A DNA stretch of 64,000 bases. Origin: Candidatus Gastranaerophilales bacterium. Its GTDB lineage: Bacteria > Cyanobacteriota > Vampirovibrionia > Gastranaerophilales > Gastranaerophilaceae. The notes under the pieces were generated by a model. That model searched no databases. It saw only the letters and a list, made by a program, of their open reading frames with translations, and was not told the DNA's origin. The stretch is taken from NCBI GenBank assembly GCA_944325075.1, contig CALUYU010000001.1, forward strand, positions 62,001 through 126,000. The letters run 5' to 3'. Shown in pieces: positions 1 through 8,346 of this stretch. The translations under genes were made by a program, and so were the position numbers. How positions within the stretch are numbered: the stretch's first letter is position 1; each line of letters begins with the position of its first letter.

Positions 1-307
1 GTTTTTTTAATGATTGATAAATTATATATAAAGACGCAAATATTATTAAACCGCCTTCAATAAAACCGGACATATCTTCATAACGTCCGTGACCGAACGG
101 ATGATCATTATCGGCCGGTTCAGAAGATTTTATTACGGCAAAAAAAGTTAAGACTGACGCCAGAAAATCACTCAGAGAGTGAATTGCCTCGGAAATAATA
201 CTTATACTGCCTGAAACAATTCCTGCAATAATCTTTAATGCAATTATTACAGCATTTGATGTTATAGATAATCCCGCTGCAAGTTTTTTTTCTGTATCTA
301 TATGCAT
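1..307 (-). CDS. CDF-family cation efflux protein, N-terminal part (runs off the window)
   Basis: Reading the minus strand from the ATG at 307 gives 102 codons open to the window edge. The product has a hydrophobic first segment, then SEAIHSLSDF with the conserved His/Asp of the metal site, and then DNDHPFGHGRYE, the hallmark loop of cation diffusion facilitators, followed by a further membrane segment. The family exports Zn2+, Mn2+ or Fe2+ by proton antiport at the inner membrane; the metal cannot be told from this fragment. The start lacks a strong Shine-Dalgarno. A terminator lies between it and the small gene upstream. Confidence 0.85.
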   Translation of the reverse strand, partial: MHIDTEKKLAAGLSITSNAVIIALKIIAGIVSGSISIISEAIHSLSDFLASVLTFFAVIKSSEPADNDHPFGHGRYEDMSGFIEGGLIIFASLYIIYQSLKK

Positions 308-352
308 ACAACTTATTTTGTCACGATTTAGATGTTTTGTCAAAGAATTATT

Positions 353-381
353 AAAAAAAAAAAACCGGCTCATAGCCGGTT
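353..381 (-). terminator. Rho-independent terminator
   Basis: On the minus strand an 8-bp perfect stem, AACCGGCT/AGCCGGTT with a 3-base loop, runs straight into a T tract of about ten. It ends the transcript of the 44-aa gene at 459-593. Confidence 0.85.
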
Positions 382-458
382 ATAATAACATATAAACTCT
401 TTCTAACACTAAGAGTTTTTATATATTATCTTTTTCATACCTAATCAAACAGCTAAGT

Positions 459-593
459 CTATTGTTCAATAGCTTTTTCTGTTTCTTCAATCTCTTTTAT
501 TATAAATATTAATTTATCTTTGAAAAATTTAAGGAACAAACCAATTTCATTTTTAAAACTGTAAGCCCCCGGCCAAATTATATAATTATACAT
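459..593 (-). CDS. Small protein of 44 aa, unknown function
   Basis: This short frame starts at ATG 593, seven bases after a clear AAGGAGA site, and is followed by a strong terminator at 353-381, so it looks like a real gene. The product (begins MYNYIIWPGAY) has an aromatic N-terminus, a central stretch rich in Phe, Leu, Ile and Lys, and an acidic end (IKEIEETEKAIEQ). It may form one amphipathic helix. I do not recognise a family. It could be a membrane-associated peptide or a toxin-like mini-protein, but nothing here shows that. Confidence 0.6.
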   Translation of the reverse strand: MYNYIIWPGAYSFKNEIGLFLKFFKDKLIFIIKEIEETEKAIEQ

Positions 594-639
594 TCTGAAC
601 TCTCCTTAGTACTCTAACCTTAACAATTCCTGATACGAC

Positions 640-678
640 AATAAACCTTCCGAACTTTAAATATCCGGAAGGTTTATT
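640..678 (-). terminator. Terminator of the prepilin gene at 709-1545
   Basis: A 13-base perfect inverted repeat, AATAAACCTTCCG/CGGAAGGTTTATT, lies about 30 bases past the prepilin stop. The same arms follow the second prepilin gene at 29403-29442, so the terminator travels with this gene family. Confidence 0.75.
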
Positions 679-708
679 AAGTTTTTGTTACAATCAGTTT
701 TATTTATG

Positions 709-1545
709 TTATTTACACTTATGTTTACCACTCCAGCTAAGATCATCGCACTTAAGATAGTCCATATTCTCGTTATAAATTACCCAGGCCGTACAACCGT
801 AACCGTTATAGTTTTTTGCTGTATTGGCCAAGCAATAATTATCAAATGAATATTTTGTATCATCTGTTTGCCCCATAGGCAGTATTTTGTTTTTATATAT
901 GTAAAAATAAAATATATCACGGCCAACAATATTTGGACGATTGAGCCCATTAAGATCTACAGAAAAATTTCCGCAAATTTCATTTTTATTGCAATTTATA
1001 TTATCAATCCAGCCACCGGAAAAAATTGCTCCATCATTTAAAATTAACTTTGGCTCGCGCATTGTAGAAATACTATTACTACCTAATTGAGAAACTGCAT
1101 AAGGCTTACATTGATTTTCATAATCCAGACATCTTTTTAAGGTTTTTAAGTAAGACTCAAAAGTACTCCAAAACAAGTTCATACTCTTGACTGTTTCCTC
1201 AGAATTATTTATTTCTCCGGTATCAGGATCAACAACATGTGAGGAATTTGAAATCCCCCAGTTATCAATAGTACCAAGGTCATTTTGAGCTTGTAAATAT
1301 GCCTGATTAACTATACTATAAACCTTTTTTAGTCGTGTAACAGTTTCTTTTGCCTGATAATTATTTATTAAAGTCGGTAATGTCATCGCGGCAACAACTC
1401 CGATTATGCCTAGGGTTATAAGGACCTCAGCGAGAGTAAACGCGACCTTGCGAGGCGAGGGGGAGGATGGTAAAAAAACTTCCGCCAGAGTAAATGCAAT
1501 TCTACGAGGCGATAAATAGTTCTTGTTGTTGGGTTGAAAACCCAA
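709..1545 (-). CDS. Type IV prepilin-like protein (pseudopilin)
   Basis: The product carries the class III signal RKVAFTLAEVLITLG followed by a hydrophobic alpha1 helix of about 20 residues, then a globular domain with several Cys. It ends CTAWVIYNENMDYLKC...SWSGKHKCK, nearly identical to the end of the gene at 28185-29396. Such proteins are cleaved by a prepilin peptidase before the Phe and built into a pilus or pseudopilus. Oddities: the start is unclear (TTG at 1545, no Shine-Dalgarno), residue -1 is Ala rather than the usual Gly, and the FTLAEV motif is repeated 18 residues upstream (IAFTLAEVFLP). The leader overlaps a dispersed palindromic repeat, so the true start may be nearer the second motif. 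Confidence 0.8.
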   Translation of the reverse strand: MGFQPNNKNYLSPRRIAFTLAEVFLPSSPSPRKVAFTLAEVLITLGIIGVVAAMTLPTLINNYQAKETVTRLKKVYSIVNQAYLQAQNDLGTIDNWGISNSSHVVDPDTGEINNSEETVKSMNLFWSTFESYLKTLKRCLDYENQCKPYAVSQLGSNSISTMREPKLILNDGAIFSGGWIDNINCNKNEICGNFSVDLNGLNRPNIVGRDIFYFYIYKNKILPMGQTDDTKYSFDNYCLANTAKNYNGYGCTAWVIYNENMDYLKCDDLSWSGKHKCK

Positions 1546-1550
1546 CCTAC
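1528..1550. repeat. Dispersed palindrome GTTGGGTTGAAAACCCAAC-CTAC
   Basis: This hairpin-forming sequence overlaps the 5' end of the prepilin frame. A sister copy with changes in the stem (GTTGGGGTGAAACCCCAAC-CTAC) lies at 28326-28348, also inside the leader of a prepilin gene. Confidence 0.75.
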
Positions 1551-1653
1551 GTTGATTCCCGTCTCATCCCGCCGGCGGAGAATTATAATGCAGTGCCCCT
1601 GGCACCACTTTTCTTTTTGCCTGCTATCAAAAAGAAAAAGTGAACAATAAACT
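1551..1653. repeat. Cluster of palindromic repeats between prepilin and tadA
   Basis: Three hairpins follow each other: CCGCCGGCGG near 1579, GTGCC-cct-GGCAC near 1604, and CACTTTTCTTTTT/AAAAAGAAAAAGTG at 1606-1642, ending in GTGAACAA. The last is related to the repeat at the right window edge (63952-64000) and to those at 28051 and 28410. No gene is visible here. Confidence 0.65.
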
Positions 1654-2082
1654 TTAAATTTTATTTCTGATTTTGGCAAAATATTCAGATAATATATTGT
1701 CACATTCGGCCTCCATAATCCCGCCGTAAACAGATAATGAAGAATTTAGAAGATTTCTTAAGTCTATTTTAGAACCCAATGCTCCGTATTTAACATCATA
1801 ACTACCAAAAAAGACTTTGTTTATTCGCGATTGAATAATTGCCCAGGCGCACATTGGACAAGGTTCAAGAGTTACATACATTTCACAATCATCAAGACGC
1901 CAATTTTCAAGAACTTTTTCGGCCTGACGAATTGCCAGGATTTCAGCGTGTCCTGTAACATCGTTCGTACATTCTTTTTTATTACAAGCAGATGAAATAA
2001 TTACTCCGTCTTTGACTATTAAAGCCCCAACCGGAATATCATTTCCGGACTTTAAAGCTTCCTTAATAGCAAACTTCATCAT
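1654..2082 (-). CDS. tadA: tRNA-specific adenosine deaminase TadA
   Basis: TadA deaminates A34 to inosine in the tRNA-Arg(ACG) anticodon. The zinc site is complete: HAE at residues 45-47 (His ligand, Glu proton shuttle) and PCPMC at 74-78. Length 142 aa is near the family norm, and the C-terminal FAKIR helix is present. The ATG overlaps the histidine kinase stop by four bases (ATGA), so translation is probably coupled in the order response regulator-kinase-tadA. That pairing with a two-component system is unusual; it may only share the promoter. A cytidine/guanine deaminase paralogue is possible but less likely. Confidence 0.92.
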   Translation of the reverse strand: MMKFAIKEALKSGNDIPVGALIVKDGVIISSACNKKECTNDVTGHAEILAIRQAEKVLENWRLDDCEMYVTLEPCPMCAWAIIQSRINKVFFGSYDVKYGALGSKIDLRNLLNSSLSVYGGIMEAECDNILSEYFAKIRNKI

Positions 2083-3767
2083 GAGTTCAACACCTCAGAG
2101 ACCGCAAGTTTCAAATCAACTTCAACACAAAAGCCGTAAGTTTCATCAGATGAAAGAGATATTTTCCCATCCATAGCCTCAATAAGACCTTTTACAATAA
2201 ACAGCCCAAGACCGGTGCCACGCGTTGTTCTGGTTGTATTATCATCTAATCTTATAAACTTTTCAAACAATGTTTTTAACTTCTTTGGAGGAATTACATC
2301 ACATTGATTTTTAACAAATATTTTAGCAATATTACCATCAACTTCACTCTCAACGAAAATTTTTGTATCAGGATAAGCGTATTTTACAGCGTTTTCTATA
2401 AGGTTAACAAAAACCTGTTCAAGTCTGTTTTTATCACCCTGAACATTTGGAAAACTTTCATCTATGTTTATAATAATTTCTTTATTATCTTTATTTTTAA
2501 CAAGAAGTTTTGCTGTTTCCATAACTTCAGGCAACCAAACCGACTCAACATTTGTTCTCAAACGCATTCCCTCAATATCCGGGATAGTTAAAAGATCTTC
2601 TATCAGACGTTTTAAGCGTTCAGACTGCTCCTTTATAATACGAAGGGATTTTTGCTTAGTTTCTTCATCAATTTTAATGTCCTGCCGCATTAACCTTGAA
2701 GTATACCCTTGAATACTTGTTAGCGGAGTTCTCAGTTCATGACTTACCGTGTCAATAAGATTTGACCTGAATTCGTTTAACTGCTTAAGTTCAATATTAT
2801 TTTGCTTTAATTGAAGATAGGATTTATGAATTTCTCCTGCCATTCTGTTAAACTCAAAAGCAAGAAAAACTATTTCGTGCGGTGTAAAAGCAGTAGTTAA
2901 AAGTCTTATCTGACGCTCATAATTTCCTTTTGAAATTGCTATTATTCCTTTAAACAACTGTCTTATATTGATATAAAGATAATATGTGTATAGAGCTACT
3001 ATAAAAATTATTATTATTGTTGCAAAAAGTATAGACCAGACTATTTTAGCCCTGTTTTTGTTAATAGCTTTTTCCGTAATTTTTTCTGTTGTATTAACAA
3101 TAATTGTAATCGCCGGATTTTTCTTTTTAACGTATACAATAGGCTGGTTTTTTACATCCCCGAAAATAACCGGCACATCTATTTTCTGAACCTTAGGGAG
3201 CAGAGCCATGGTTTTGTTGAAAACTTCATCCGTATAATTGTGTGCGGCGATAAGAACTCCGTCATTTGTCATTACGTAAATCTGGCGTTCATCATCTTTT
3301 AAGGACTGGAATACCTCATCTCTTAAATCACTTAAACTATATGTTGCAACCAGCAATTCCCCATTGTCCAGACTTATTGAAATTGTTGCTTTTTTATCAA
3401 TTTTATTTTTATTATGTATGGCCTCATATTCTTCCTTAGTTTTAGCGATTTCCATCCTTTCACAGTTGTCAAAACTTTTGGCAACATTAATTAAATACTT
3501 TTGCCTTTCGCTGTCGCCGTGTATATAGTTTAACGAAAATGAGACCTGCTCAAGACTTGTATTTATAATATTTGAAAAGAAGTCTATTTCATCAGAAACC
3601 ATATTTGCAATTAAAACAGCAGATTCTCTCAGCTGAGACCTGATTGCCTGCTGGTTTACGTTGTTAATAATAAACCCGCTTACTGAAAGTGGTATTATTA
3701 CGGCAATACAAACTACAATCGCAATTTGTTCTACAATTTTAAGACGTTTAAACTTAAAAAAGCGCAT
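2079..3767 (-). CDS. Membrane sensor histidine kinase (HAMP-HisKA-HATPase)
   Basis: Two membrane helices (about 13-34 and 243-266) bracket an extracytoplasmic sensor of roughly 200 residues. Then come a HAMP linker (about 264-318), the dimerisation/phosphoacceptor helix with His343 in VSHELRTPLTS, and an ATPase domain with the N box around Asn459 (LIENAVKYAYP) and the G2 box RGTGLGL at 516-522. The usual G1 box Asp-x-Gly is replaced by VKNQCDVIPP (485-494), which could weaken ATP binding. It lies 3 bases after its partner response regulator and overlaps tadA by 4. The ligand is unknown. Confidence 0.93.
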   Translation of the reverse strand: MRFFKFKRLKIVEQIAIVVCIAVIIPLSVSGFIINNVNQQAIRSQLRESAVLIANMVSDEIDFFSNIINTSLEQVSFSLNYIHGDSERQKYLINVAKSFDNCERMEIAKTKEEYEAIHNKNKIDKKATISISLDNGELLVATYSLSDLRDEVFQSLKDDERQIYVMTNDGVLIAAHNYTDEVFNKTMALLPKVQKIDVPVIFGDVKNQPIVYVKKKNPAITIIVNTTEKITEKAINKNRAKIVWSILFATIIIIFIVALYTYYLYINIRQLFKGIIAISKGNYERQIRLLTTAFTPHEIVFLAFEFNRMAGEIHKSYLQLKQNNIELKQLNEFRSNLIDTVSHELRTPLTSIQGYTSRLMRQDIKIDEETKQKSLRIIKEQSERLKRLIEDLLTIPDIEGMRLRTNVESVWLPEVMETAKLLVKNKDNKEIIINIDESFPNVQGDKNRLEQVFVNLIENAVKYAYPDTKIFVESEVDGNIAKIFVKNQCDVIPPKKLKTLFEKFIRLDDNTTRTTRGTGLGLFIVKGLIEAMDGKISLSSDETYGFCVEVDLKLAVSEVLNS

Positions 3768-3770
3768 AAG

Positions 3771-4484
3771 CTAGTTCTCCGCAAAAGGAGTTAATTTATA
3801 ACCGACATTTGTTACCGTATGAAGATATTTAGGCTTTTTAGGATCAGGTTCAATTTTATTACGCAGTCCGCCGACATGAACCCTTAACATTCTGACATCC
3901 TCATTGCTGTCATAACCCCAGACTTCATCCAACAATGTTGCCAATGTAACAGGATTGTTAAAATGCTGCATTAAGCTGTATAAAATCTCAAACTCTGTTG
4001 GAGTAAGTTTTGTTCTTTTATTCACAACAATACATTCCAATGTTTCCGGGAAAATCCTGATATCGCCGGCGCTCAGAATTTCATCGGACAATGAATTCTT
4101 TTCCTCAATTTGATTTCTCCTCAAAAGAACCCTTATTCTTAATAAGACCTCTTGAATATCAAAAGGCTTTACAAGATAATCATCTGCCCCGCAGTCAAAA
4201 CCTTCTGTTTTATCATCAATTGTTCCTTTTGCCGTAAGCATAAGAATAGGAATAGCAAGTTTTGCCTGTCTTATATTTTTACAAACATCAAAACCGTTCA
4301 TTTTAGGCATCATTACATCAAGTAAAATTAAATCATAAGAATTATTTAAAGCTTTATTTAAACCCTCAAGACCATCTTTTGCTGAGTCCACAAAGTATCC
4401 GCTTTGCGCAACATCAAATTCCAGCAGTTCTCTTATTTCGTCGTCGTCATCAACTATTAAAATCCTTTTTTGAATATCACTCAT
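3771..4484 (-). CDS. OmpR/PhoB-type response regulator
   Basis: The receiver domain (residues 5-120) has the acidic pocket VDDDD at 11-15, the phosphorylated Asp56 in LLDVMMP, Thr84 and Lys106 in VKPF. A winged helix follows (about 137-235) with LTPTEFEIL and VTNVGYKL, as in OmpR/PhoB regulators. AAGAGGGG lies before ATG 4484. It is first in the operon with the kinase and tadA. Its targets are not visible here; no obvious direct-repeat box was found near its own promoter. Confidence 0.95.
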   Translation of the reverse strand: MSDIQKRILIVDDDDEIRELLEFDVAQSGYFVDSAKDGLEGLNKALNNSYDLILLDVMMPKMNGFDVCKNIRQAKLAIPILMLTAKGTIDDKTEGFDCGADDYLVKPFDIQEVLLRIRVLLRRNQIEEKNSLSDEILSAGDIRIFPETLECIVVNKRTKLTPTEFEILYSLMQHFNNPVTLATLLDEVWGYDSNEDVRMLRVHVGGLRNKIEPDPKKPKYLHTVTNVGYKLTPFAEN

Positions 4485-4533
4485 AATACCCCTCTTTATA
4501 GGAAAATTTTATCTTACAATAAATCTTTTTTCT

Positions 4534-4539
4534 ATTATA
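4534..4539 (-). promoter_or_regulatory. -10 box for the regulator-kinase-tadA operon
   Basis: A perfect TATAAT lies on the minus strand about 50 bases before the regulator ATG, with only a weak -35 (TTATAC, 16-base spacer). Confidence 0.45.
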
Positions 4540-4578
4540 TATTAAGGTTTTTTAAGTATAAAATTCAGATTAAAAGAA

Positions 4579-6456
4579 TTAAAAAGGCTTATTTTCAGTC
4601 CAATACAGCCTTATAAAGAAGCAGGCAACATGCTGAACAGAATCAACTCTGACCCATTGACGTGTATTCTTGAACCGAATTCCGTTTTCAGACCTTTTAG
4701 GATTTTGATGAGAAAAGGTATATTCTTCAGAGTTGAATAGGGAGAACTGGCTTTTTGCAGCAAGTTTACACGCCTCTAAAACCTTTTGTGCAAAGTCATT
4801 ATTTCCTAATTTTTTGGCAAGGTAATAAGCGGACACAAGACCCTCTGAGCGGGCTCCGTCAGGATAATAGTGATCCCCGAAGTTATAATAAAAACCTCCT
4901 TCATAATCAAGATAAGGAGTCTCATCAGCTTTATACATTCTATCCATCATACTTTGGGCATCTGTGTATACAAAATTTATATAATCAGTTTTTCTGAACT
5001 CTTCATCATTGCAAAATTCGTCTATAGCCTGCATAAGCCAGGCATCAGAAGGTAAATCGGTAAATAAATCCGAATAAAGCTTCGGGCGCTCATTCACAAT
5101 CCAGTCAAGAGCAGTTTTAGACTTTTCCCGGACAAGATTATTTAACTCAGTATCCTCTTTAAAGTTATTCAAAAACAGCGCAAGCCCAAGTAGAGCTTCT
5201 CCCGGATAATAGAAAGAAAATGTTGCTTTTCTTTCCTCATCGCTCATTTTAATAAGCGGTTCACCGTTATGATACTGAGGATGAATATAATACCCCATAA
5301 ATTCCCCGCTTTCACACATCCTGCTAAGAAGATGCCGGACAAAACCTTTTATATACTTATCATAAGACTTATCCCCGGTAATAATCCTATATTGCATCAT
5401 CATTATCAGCGCAAGCCCTGTACCGCCAAGTTTGCCTTTATTATTGTAATAAACAAAATAAGCGCTGTTACCGTTTACATCATGCTCTTTAGATATTGAT
5501 ACGGTAAACTCTATAGCCTTTCTTGCAGCCTCAAGATATTTGTTATTATGTGTCTGTAAATAAGTTTTTAAAAGAGTTATTGCCCCTCCGCAATGCCGCA
5601 AGTCATTGTAATAAAGGTTATCAGGTTTTCTATTCGGGTGCTCATGATCCTTAAAGCTGTCTTCAGCACAGTCATAATAATACAAAAAACGGCCGTCTTC
5701 ATACATGTTTTCTACAAGCCAGTCTGATGTTTTTATAAACTGCATTAAAAGAACATCGTAACTAAACCTGTCATATAAAACATTCCCGCGGTAAAGAGGA
5801 ATTACGTTATCATGAAAAGTCACAAATGCACGTGTACGCAAAATATACAGCTCATATTCATCAGACGCCGCAAGTAATTTAATTCTTTCCGGATTTTTGT
5901 TGGTCATTTTGCCGATAGGTGTTTTTTTGATAACTGAAATCAGCGCCTGATTTAATGAAAGCTGACTGTTTACAATTGCATCTGTCGGCATATAAAAAAT
6001 TGCTTCATTAGTAAAAACATTCTTCAACTCCAGACCGTTAATACCTATTTCAAACCTGTCCTCATTCATTTTCTCGCACTGAATATGCTTAAGATCGGTT
6101 AGTTTTTTTTCTATAACAAATTCAAGTAAAATCCTGCACTTTTCCGGATCCGCAATATCAAACTCCGAAAATCTTTTATTTTCCCGAATCTTTGTTAAAT
6201 CACGATTTACAGTCTCCTCCAAAGAGTTACGCCTGCTGCCGTAACGCAAAGGCTTTTTGCCCGGCTGAAAAAGAGTTATATATGTAAAAGATAGTTTAGG
6301 ATTAAAATCCCAAATACCCTCAAGATTAAGATTTCCCGCCTTTACAGAAACATTATGTATAAGAGCATTTCGTATACGTTTCATAAGAGTGTTCATATGC
6401 GAAAAGTCCTGCGAAAAATATTTTCTCTCTTTATCGTTTAGTTCTTTATAATTCAT
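4579..6456 (-). CDS. Six-hairpin (alpha/alpha) glycosidase-like protein
   Basis: The 625-aa product has no signal peptide, so it is probably cytoplasmic. From about residue 225 on it is rich in paired helices with motifs such as DGRFLYYYDC, GGTGLALIMMMQYR, FSFYYPGEALLGLA and PDGARSEGLVSAYYLAKKLG, typical of (alpha/alpha)6-toroid carbohydrate enzymes (lyases, epimerases, unsaturated hydrolases). The first 200 residues form a separate alpha/beta domain (SFTYITLFQPGKKPLRYGSRRNSLEETV) that faintly recalls AMMECR1; that likeness is weak. The substrate is unknown. Its -10 box sits six bases before the ATG with no Shine-Dalgarno. Confidence 0.6.
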   Translation of the reverse strand: MNYKELNDKERKYFSQDFSHMNTLMKRIRNALIHNVSVKAGNLNLEGIWDFNPKLSFTYITLFQPGKKPLRYGSRRNSLEETVNRDLTKIRENKRFSEFDIADPEKCRILLEFVIEKKLTDLKHIQCEKMNEDRFEIGINGLELKNVFTNEAIFYMPTDAIVNSQLSLNQALISVIKKTPIGKMTNKNPERIKLLAASDEYELYILRTRAFVTFHDNVIPLYRGNVLYDRFSYDVLLMQFIKTSDWLVENMYEDGRFLYYYDCAEDSFKDHEHPNRKPDNLYYNDLRHCGGAITLLKTYLQTHNNKYLEAARKAIEFTVSISKEHDVNGNSAYFVYYNNKGKLGGTGLALIMMMQYRIITGDKSYDKYIKGFVRHLLSRMCESGEFMGYYIHPQYHNGEPLIKMSDEERKATFSFYYPGEALLGLALFLNNFKEDTELNNLVREKSKTALDWIVNERPKLYSDLFTDLPSDAWLMQAIDEFCNDEEFRKTDYINFVYTDAQSMMDRMYKADETPYLDYEGGFYYNFGDHYYPDGARSEGLVSAYYLAKKLGNNDFAQKVLEACKLAAKSQFSLFNSEEYTFSHQNPKRSENGIRFKNTRQWVRVDSVQHVACFFIRLYWTENKPF

Positions 6457-6462
6457 AAGAAG

Positions 6463-6468
6463 ATTATA
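6463..6468 (-). promoter_or_regulatory. -10 box, leaderless start of the 6456 gene
   Basis: TATAAT on the minus strand is exactly six bases upstream of the ATG at 6456, and no Shine-Dalgarno lies between. Confidence 0.65.
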
Positions 6469-6555
6469 CCATAGAGCTGTATATTTTTTTAATACATTTA
6501 AATTAATTTAAATAATGTTGTATTAAGAAAATTTAACAATCGATAAAAATAAAAG

Positions 6556-6577
6556 CAATTTTTAACAATAAAAATTG
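6556..6577. promoter_or_regulatory. Operator-like palindrome before the 6628 gene
   Basis: CAATTTTT-N6-AAAAATTG is a perfect 8-bp inverted repeat about 50 bases upstream of ATG 6628, in an AT-rich setting with TATAAG directly after it. It could be a regulator site; AT-richness makes chance possible. Confidence 0.35.
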
Positions 6578-6627
6578 TTTATATAAGTGTACGAGGAAAA
6601 AATAACGGGGATAAAAAGGAGTAAAAA

Positions 6628-8295
6628 ATGCCAACTTGGTTCTTTAATACATTATTTTTTAACAGACCATATTATTTCTGTTCACCGGAAATAAACATGC
6701 CTCCTTTAAATAGAAATACTCCATATAATAATGTAAGAGCTATGCAGGAACAATCTTGGATTCAACGCGGTCTTGGCCCATACGGATGGACTTCAAATAT
6801 TGGCGGAAATATACAGTTTAACACATATGATCCGGATATGCCTCTAGAAAACGTTATTCAATTACAAAGAATGAACCAGGATCCAAATTATAATCCGGGC
6901 CTTGATATTTACTATAGAATGTCTGAAATGTTTGAGAATTCAACATATAATAACGACATGGCTCAAATTGCTGCAAATGCCGAAAATTCAGCAAACAGAA
7001 CAATCTTAAAAATTGAATATAGAAGTCTGCAAAGAAATATTCCGGCCTTAATCAGCAGCATTGATAAGCTGTTAGAAACTGAAGGTTTAAAACCGGAAGA
7101 TAAAAAAGGTTTAGAAAAAATAAAAAAACAAACAGAAGATTTAAAGAAAAAAATGGAAACCATGGCTGAAACTTCTTCAAACAAAAAAGTAACAGATGCA
7201 ATAGAAGAAGTAGAGGCAATGGAAGGAGAACTTCTCAAATTAAAAGAAGCTGCCGTAAAGATTGCAGAAAAAATTGCTGCATACATAAAAGAAGAAGAAG
7301 AAACAAATCCAAATGAAGATGTTGATCCGGTAACACCGGGAGAAGATGTTAATCCGGTAACTCCCGGAAATGAAGGAAATCCGGTTAATCCTATTGAAGA
7401 GGAAGAAGATCTGACTGTTGAAGAATTAAAAAATAAATATAATGAAGAATTAAAAAAAGAAGCAAATAAACTGCTTAAAGAAAAAGATCTTCATCCGGAA
7501 GATAAACAAACCATAACAGAAAAAATTCAGGCTCTAGAAACAGCTATAAGCGAAAATAAACCGGTTGAAGAATTAACAGAAATGTATAATGAATTAATCG
7601 AGCTGCTTAACACTGTTCAACAAAAACTTACAGTAAAAAATAATTTTGATGAATTAACAAAAACATATGAAAAGATGCTTAAAGAAAATAAAGATGATAT
7701 CTCTGAAGAAGATAAACAAGCAATCACTAAACAATCAAAAGAATTAGAAGCCGCAATAAAAGCAAACAAACCGCTGGAAGAACAAGTAGAGTTGTATAAT
7801 AAATTATATGAACTTGTTTGCAATGTAGCTCAAAAAGTTGTTGATAAACCGGCAAAAGATGCGCTTGAAATCTGTTCTGAAATCTATAAAGCAGCAAATG
7901 GTATTGACTGGTCAAACAGCAATGAATATAAGATAAAAGAAGCTGTAGCAAAAATAAACGAAAAGAACGTAATAGAAGTTCTTGATCAGTGGTCACAAAA
8001 CAATTATAACAAGAGTACCGGTGATACCTGCATATTAGAAACAATTTTCGGAGAATTCAAAACAGATTCAAAAACAAAACGGCTGCTTGCATATACATTT
8101 ATTAATGCTCTGAAAAAAGCTGCTGAAAAATTAGGTAAATCTAACGAAATAGCAAAACATATTGCAGTAATTGAAGGAGAAATAGATCGTACAGGATTAT
8201 TACAAACTTGGGATTACAGCGCAATATATTCTTCTTTCAACAAAATTCACGCAATACTTGGAAACCCTTTACTTGAAGGTGAACAACAACAATAA
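6628..8295 (+). CDS. Unknown protein with a Pro/Glu linker and tandem helical repeats
   Basis: The start follows a good AAAGGAG site. No signal peptide or membrane segment is evident in the 555-aa product. An aromatic N-terminal region (1-110) precedes a helical, Lys/Glu-rich part. A low-complexity linker around residues 230-262 repeats DVDPVTPG / DVNPVTPG / EGNPVNP. Two related helical units of about 70 residues follow: EELKNKYNEELKKEA...EDKQTITEK and DELTKTYEKMLKEN...EDKQAITKQ, each ending with (V/Y)NEL or YNKL. A less repetitive helical domain closes the protein. It resembles a surface or structural protein in style, but I recognise no family. It is monocistronic with a small-RNA-like unit behind it. 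Confidence 0.75.
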   Translation: MPTWFFNTLFFNRPYYFCSPEINMPPLNRNTPYNNVRAMQEQSWIQRGLGPYGWTSNIGGNIQFNTYDPDMPLENVIQLQRMNQDPNYNPGLDIYYRMSEMFENSTYNNDMAQIAANAENSANRTILKIEYRSLQRNIPALISSIDKLLETEGLKPEDKKGLEKIKKQTEDLKKKMETMAETSSNKKVTDAIEEVEAMEGELLKLKEAAVKIAEKIAAYIKEEEETNPNEDVDPVTPGEDVNPVTPGNEGNPVNPIEEEEDLTVEELKNKYNEELKKEANKLLKEKDLHPEDKQTITEKIQALETAISENKPVEELTEMYNELIELLNTVQQKLTVKNNFDELTKTYEKMLKENKDDISEEDKQAITKQSKELEAAIKANKPLEEQVELYNKLYELVCNVAQKVVDKPAKDALEICSEIYKAANGIDWSNSNEYKIKEAVAKINEKNVIEVLDQWSQNNYNKSTGDTCILETIFGEFKTDSKTKRLLAYTFINALKKAAEKLGKSNEIAKHIAVIEGEIDRTGLLQTWDYSAIYSSFNKIHAILGNPLLEGEQQQ

Positions 8296-8310
8296 AAATA
8301 ATACAGAACA

Positions 8311-8340
8311 TTGACATAATGGAGAAAATAAAATAATAAT
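8311..8340 (+). promoter_or_regulatory. Promoter inside the gap after the 6628 gene
   Basis: A perfect -35 TTGACA (8311-8316) is followed by an 18-base spacer and AATAAT (8335-8340). The next coding start is 250 bases away, behind a terminator, so the promoter seems to drive a non-coding transcript. Confidence 0.55.
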
Positions 8341-8346
8341 GGTTAT

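Noticed and set aside
1416-1703. 95-codon frame across the prepilin leader and repeats (minus)
   Set aside because: It only reads through the palindromic repeats (VGWVFNPTT is their usual translation) in a different frame from the prepilin and has no ribosome site.
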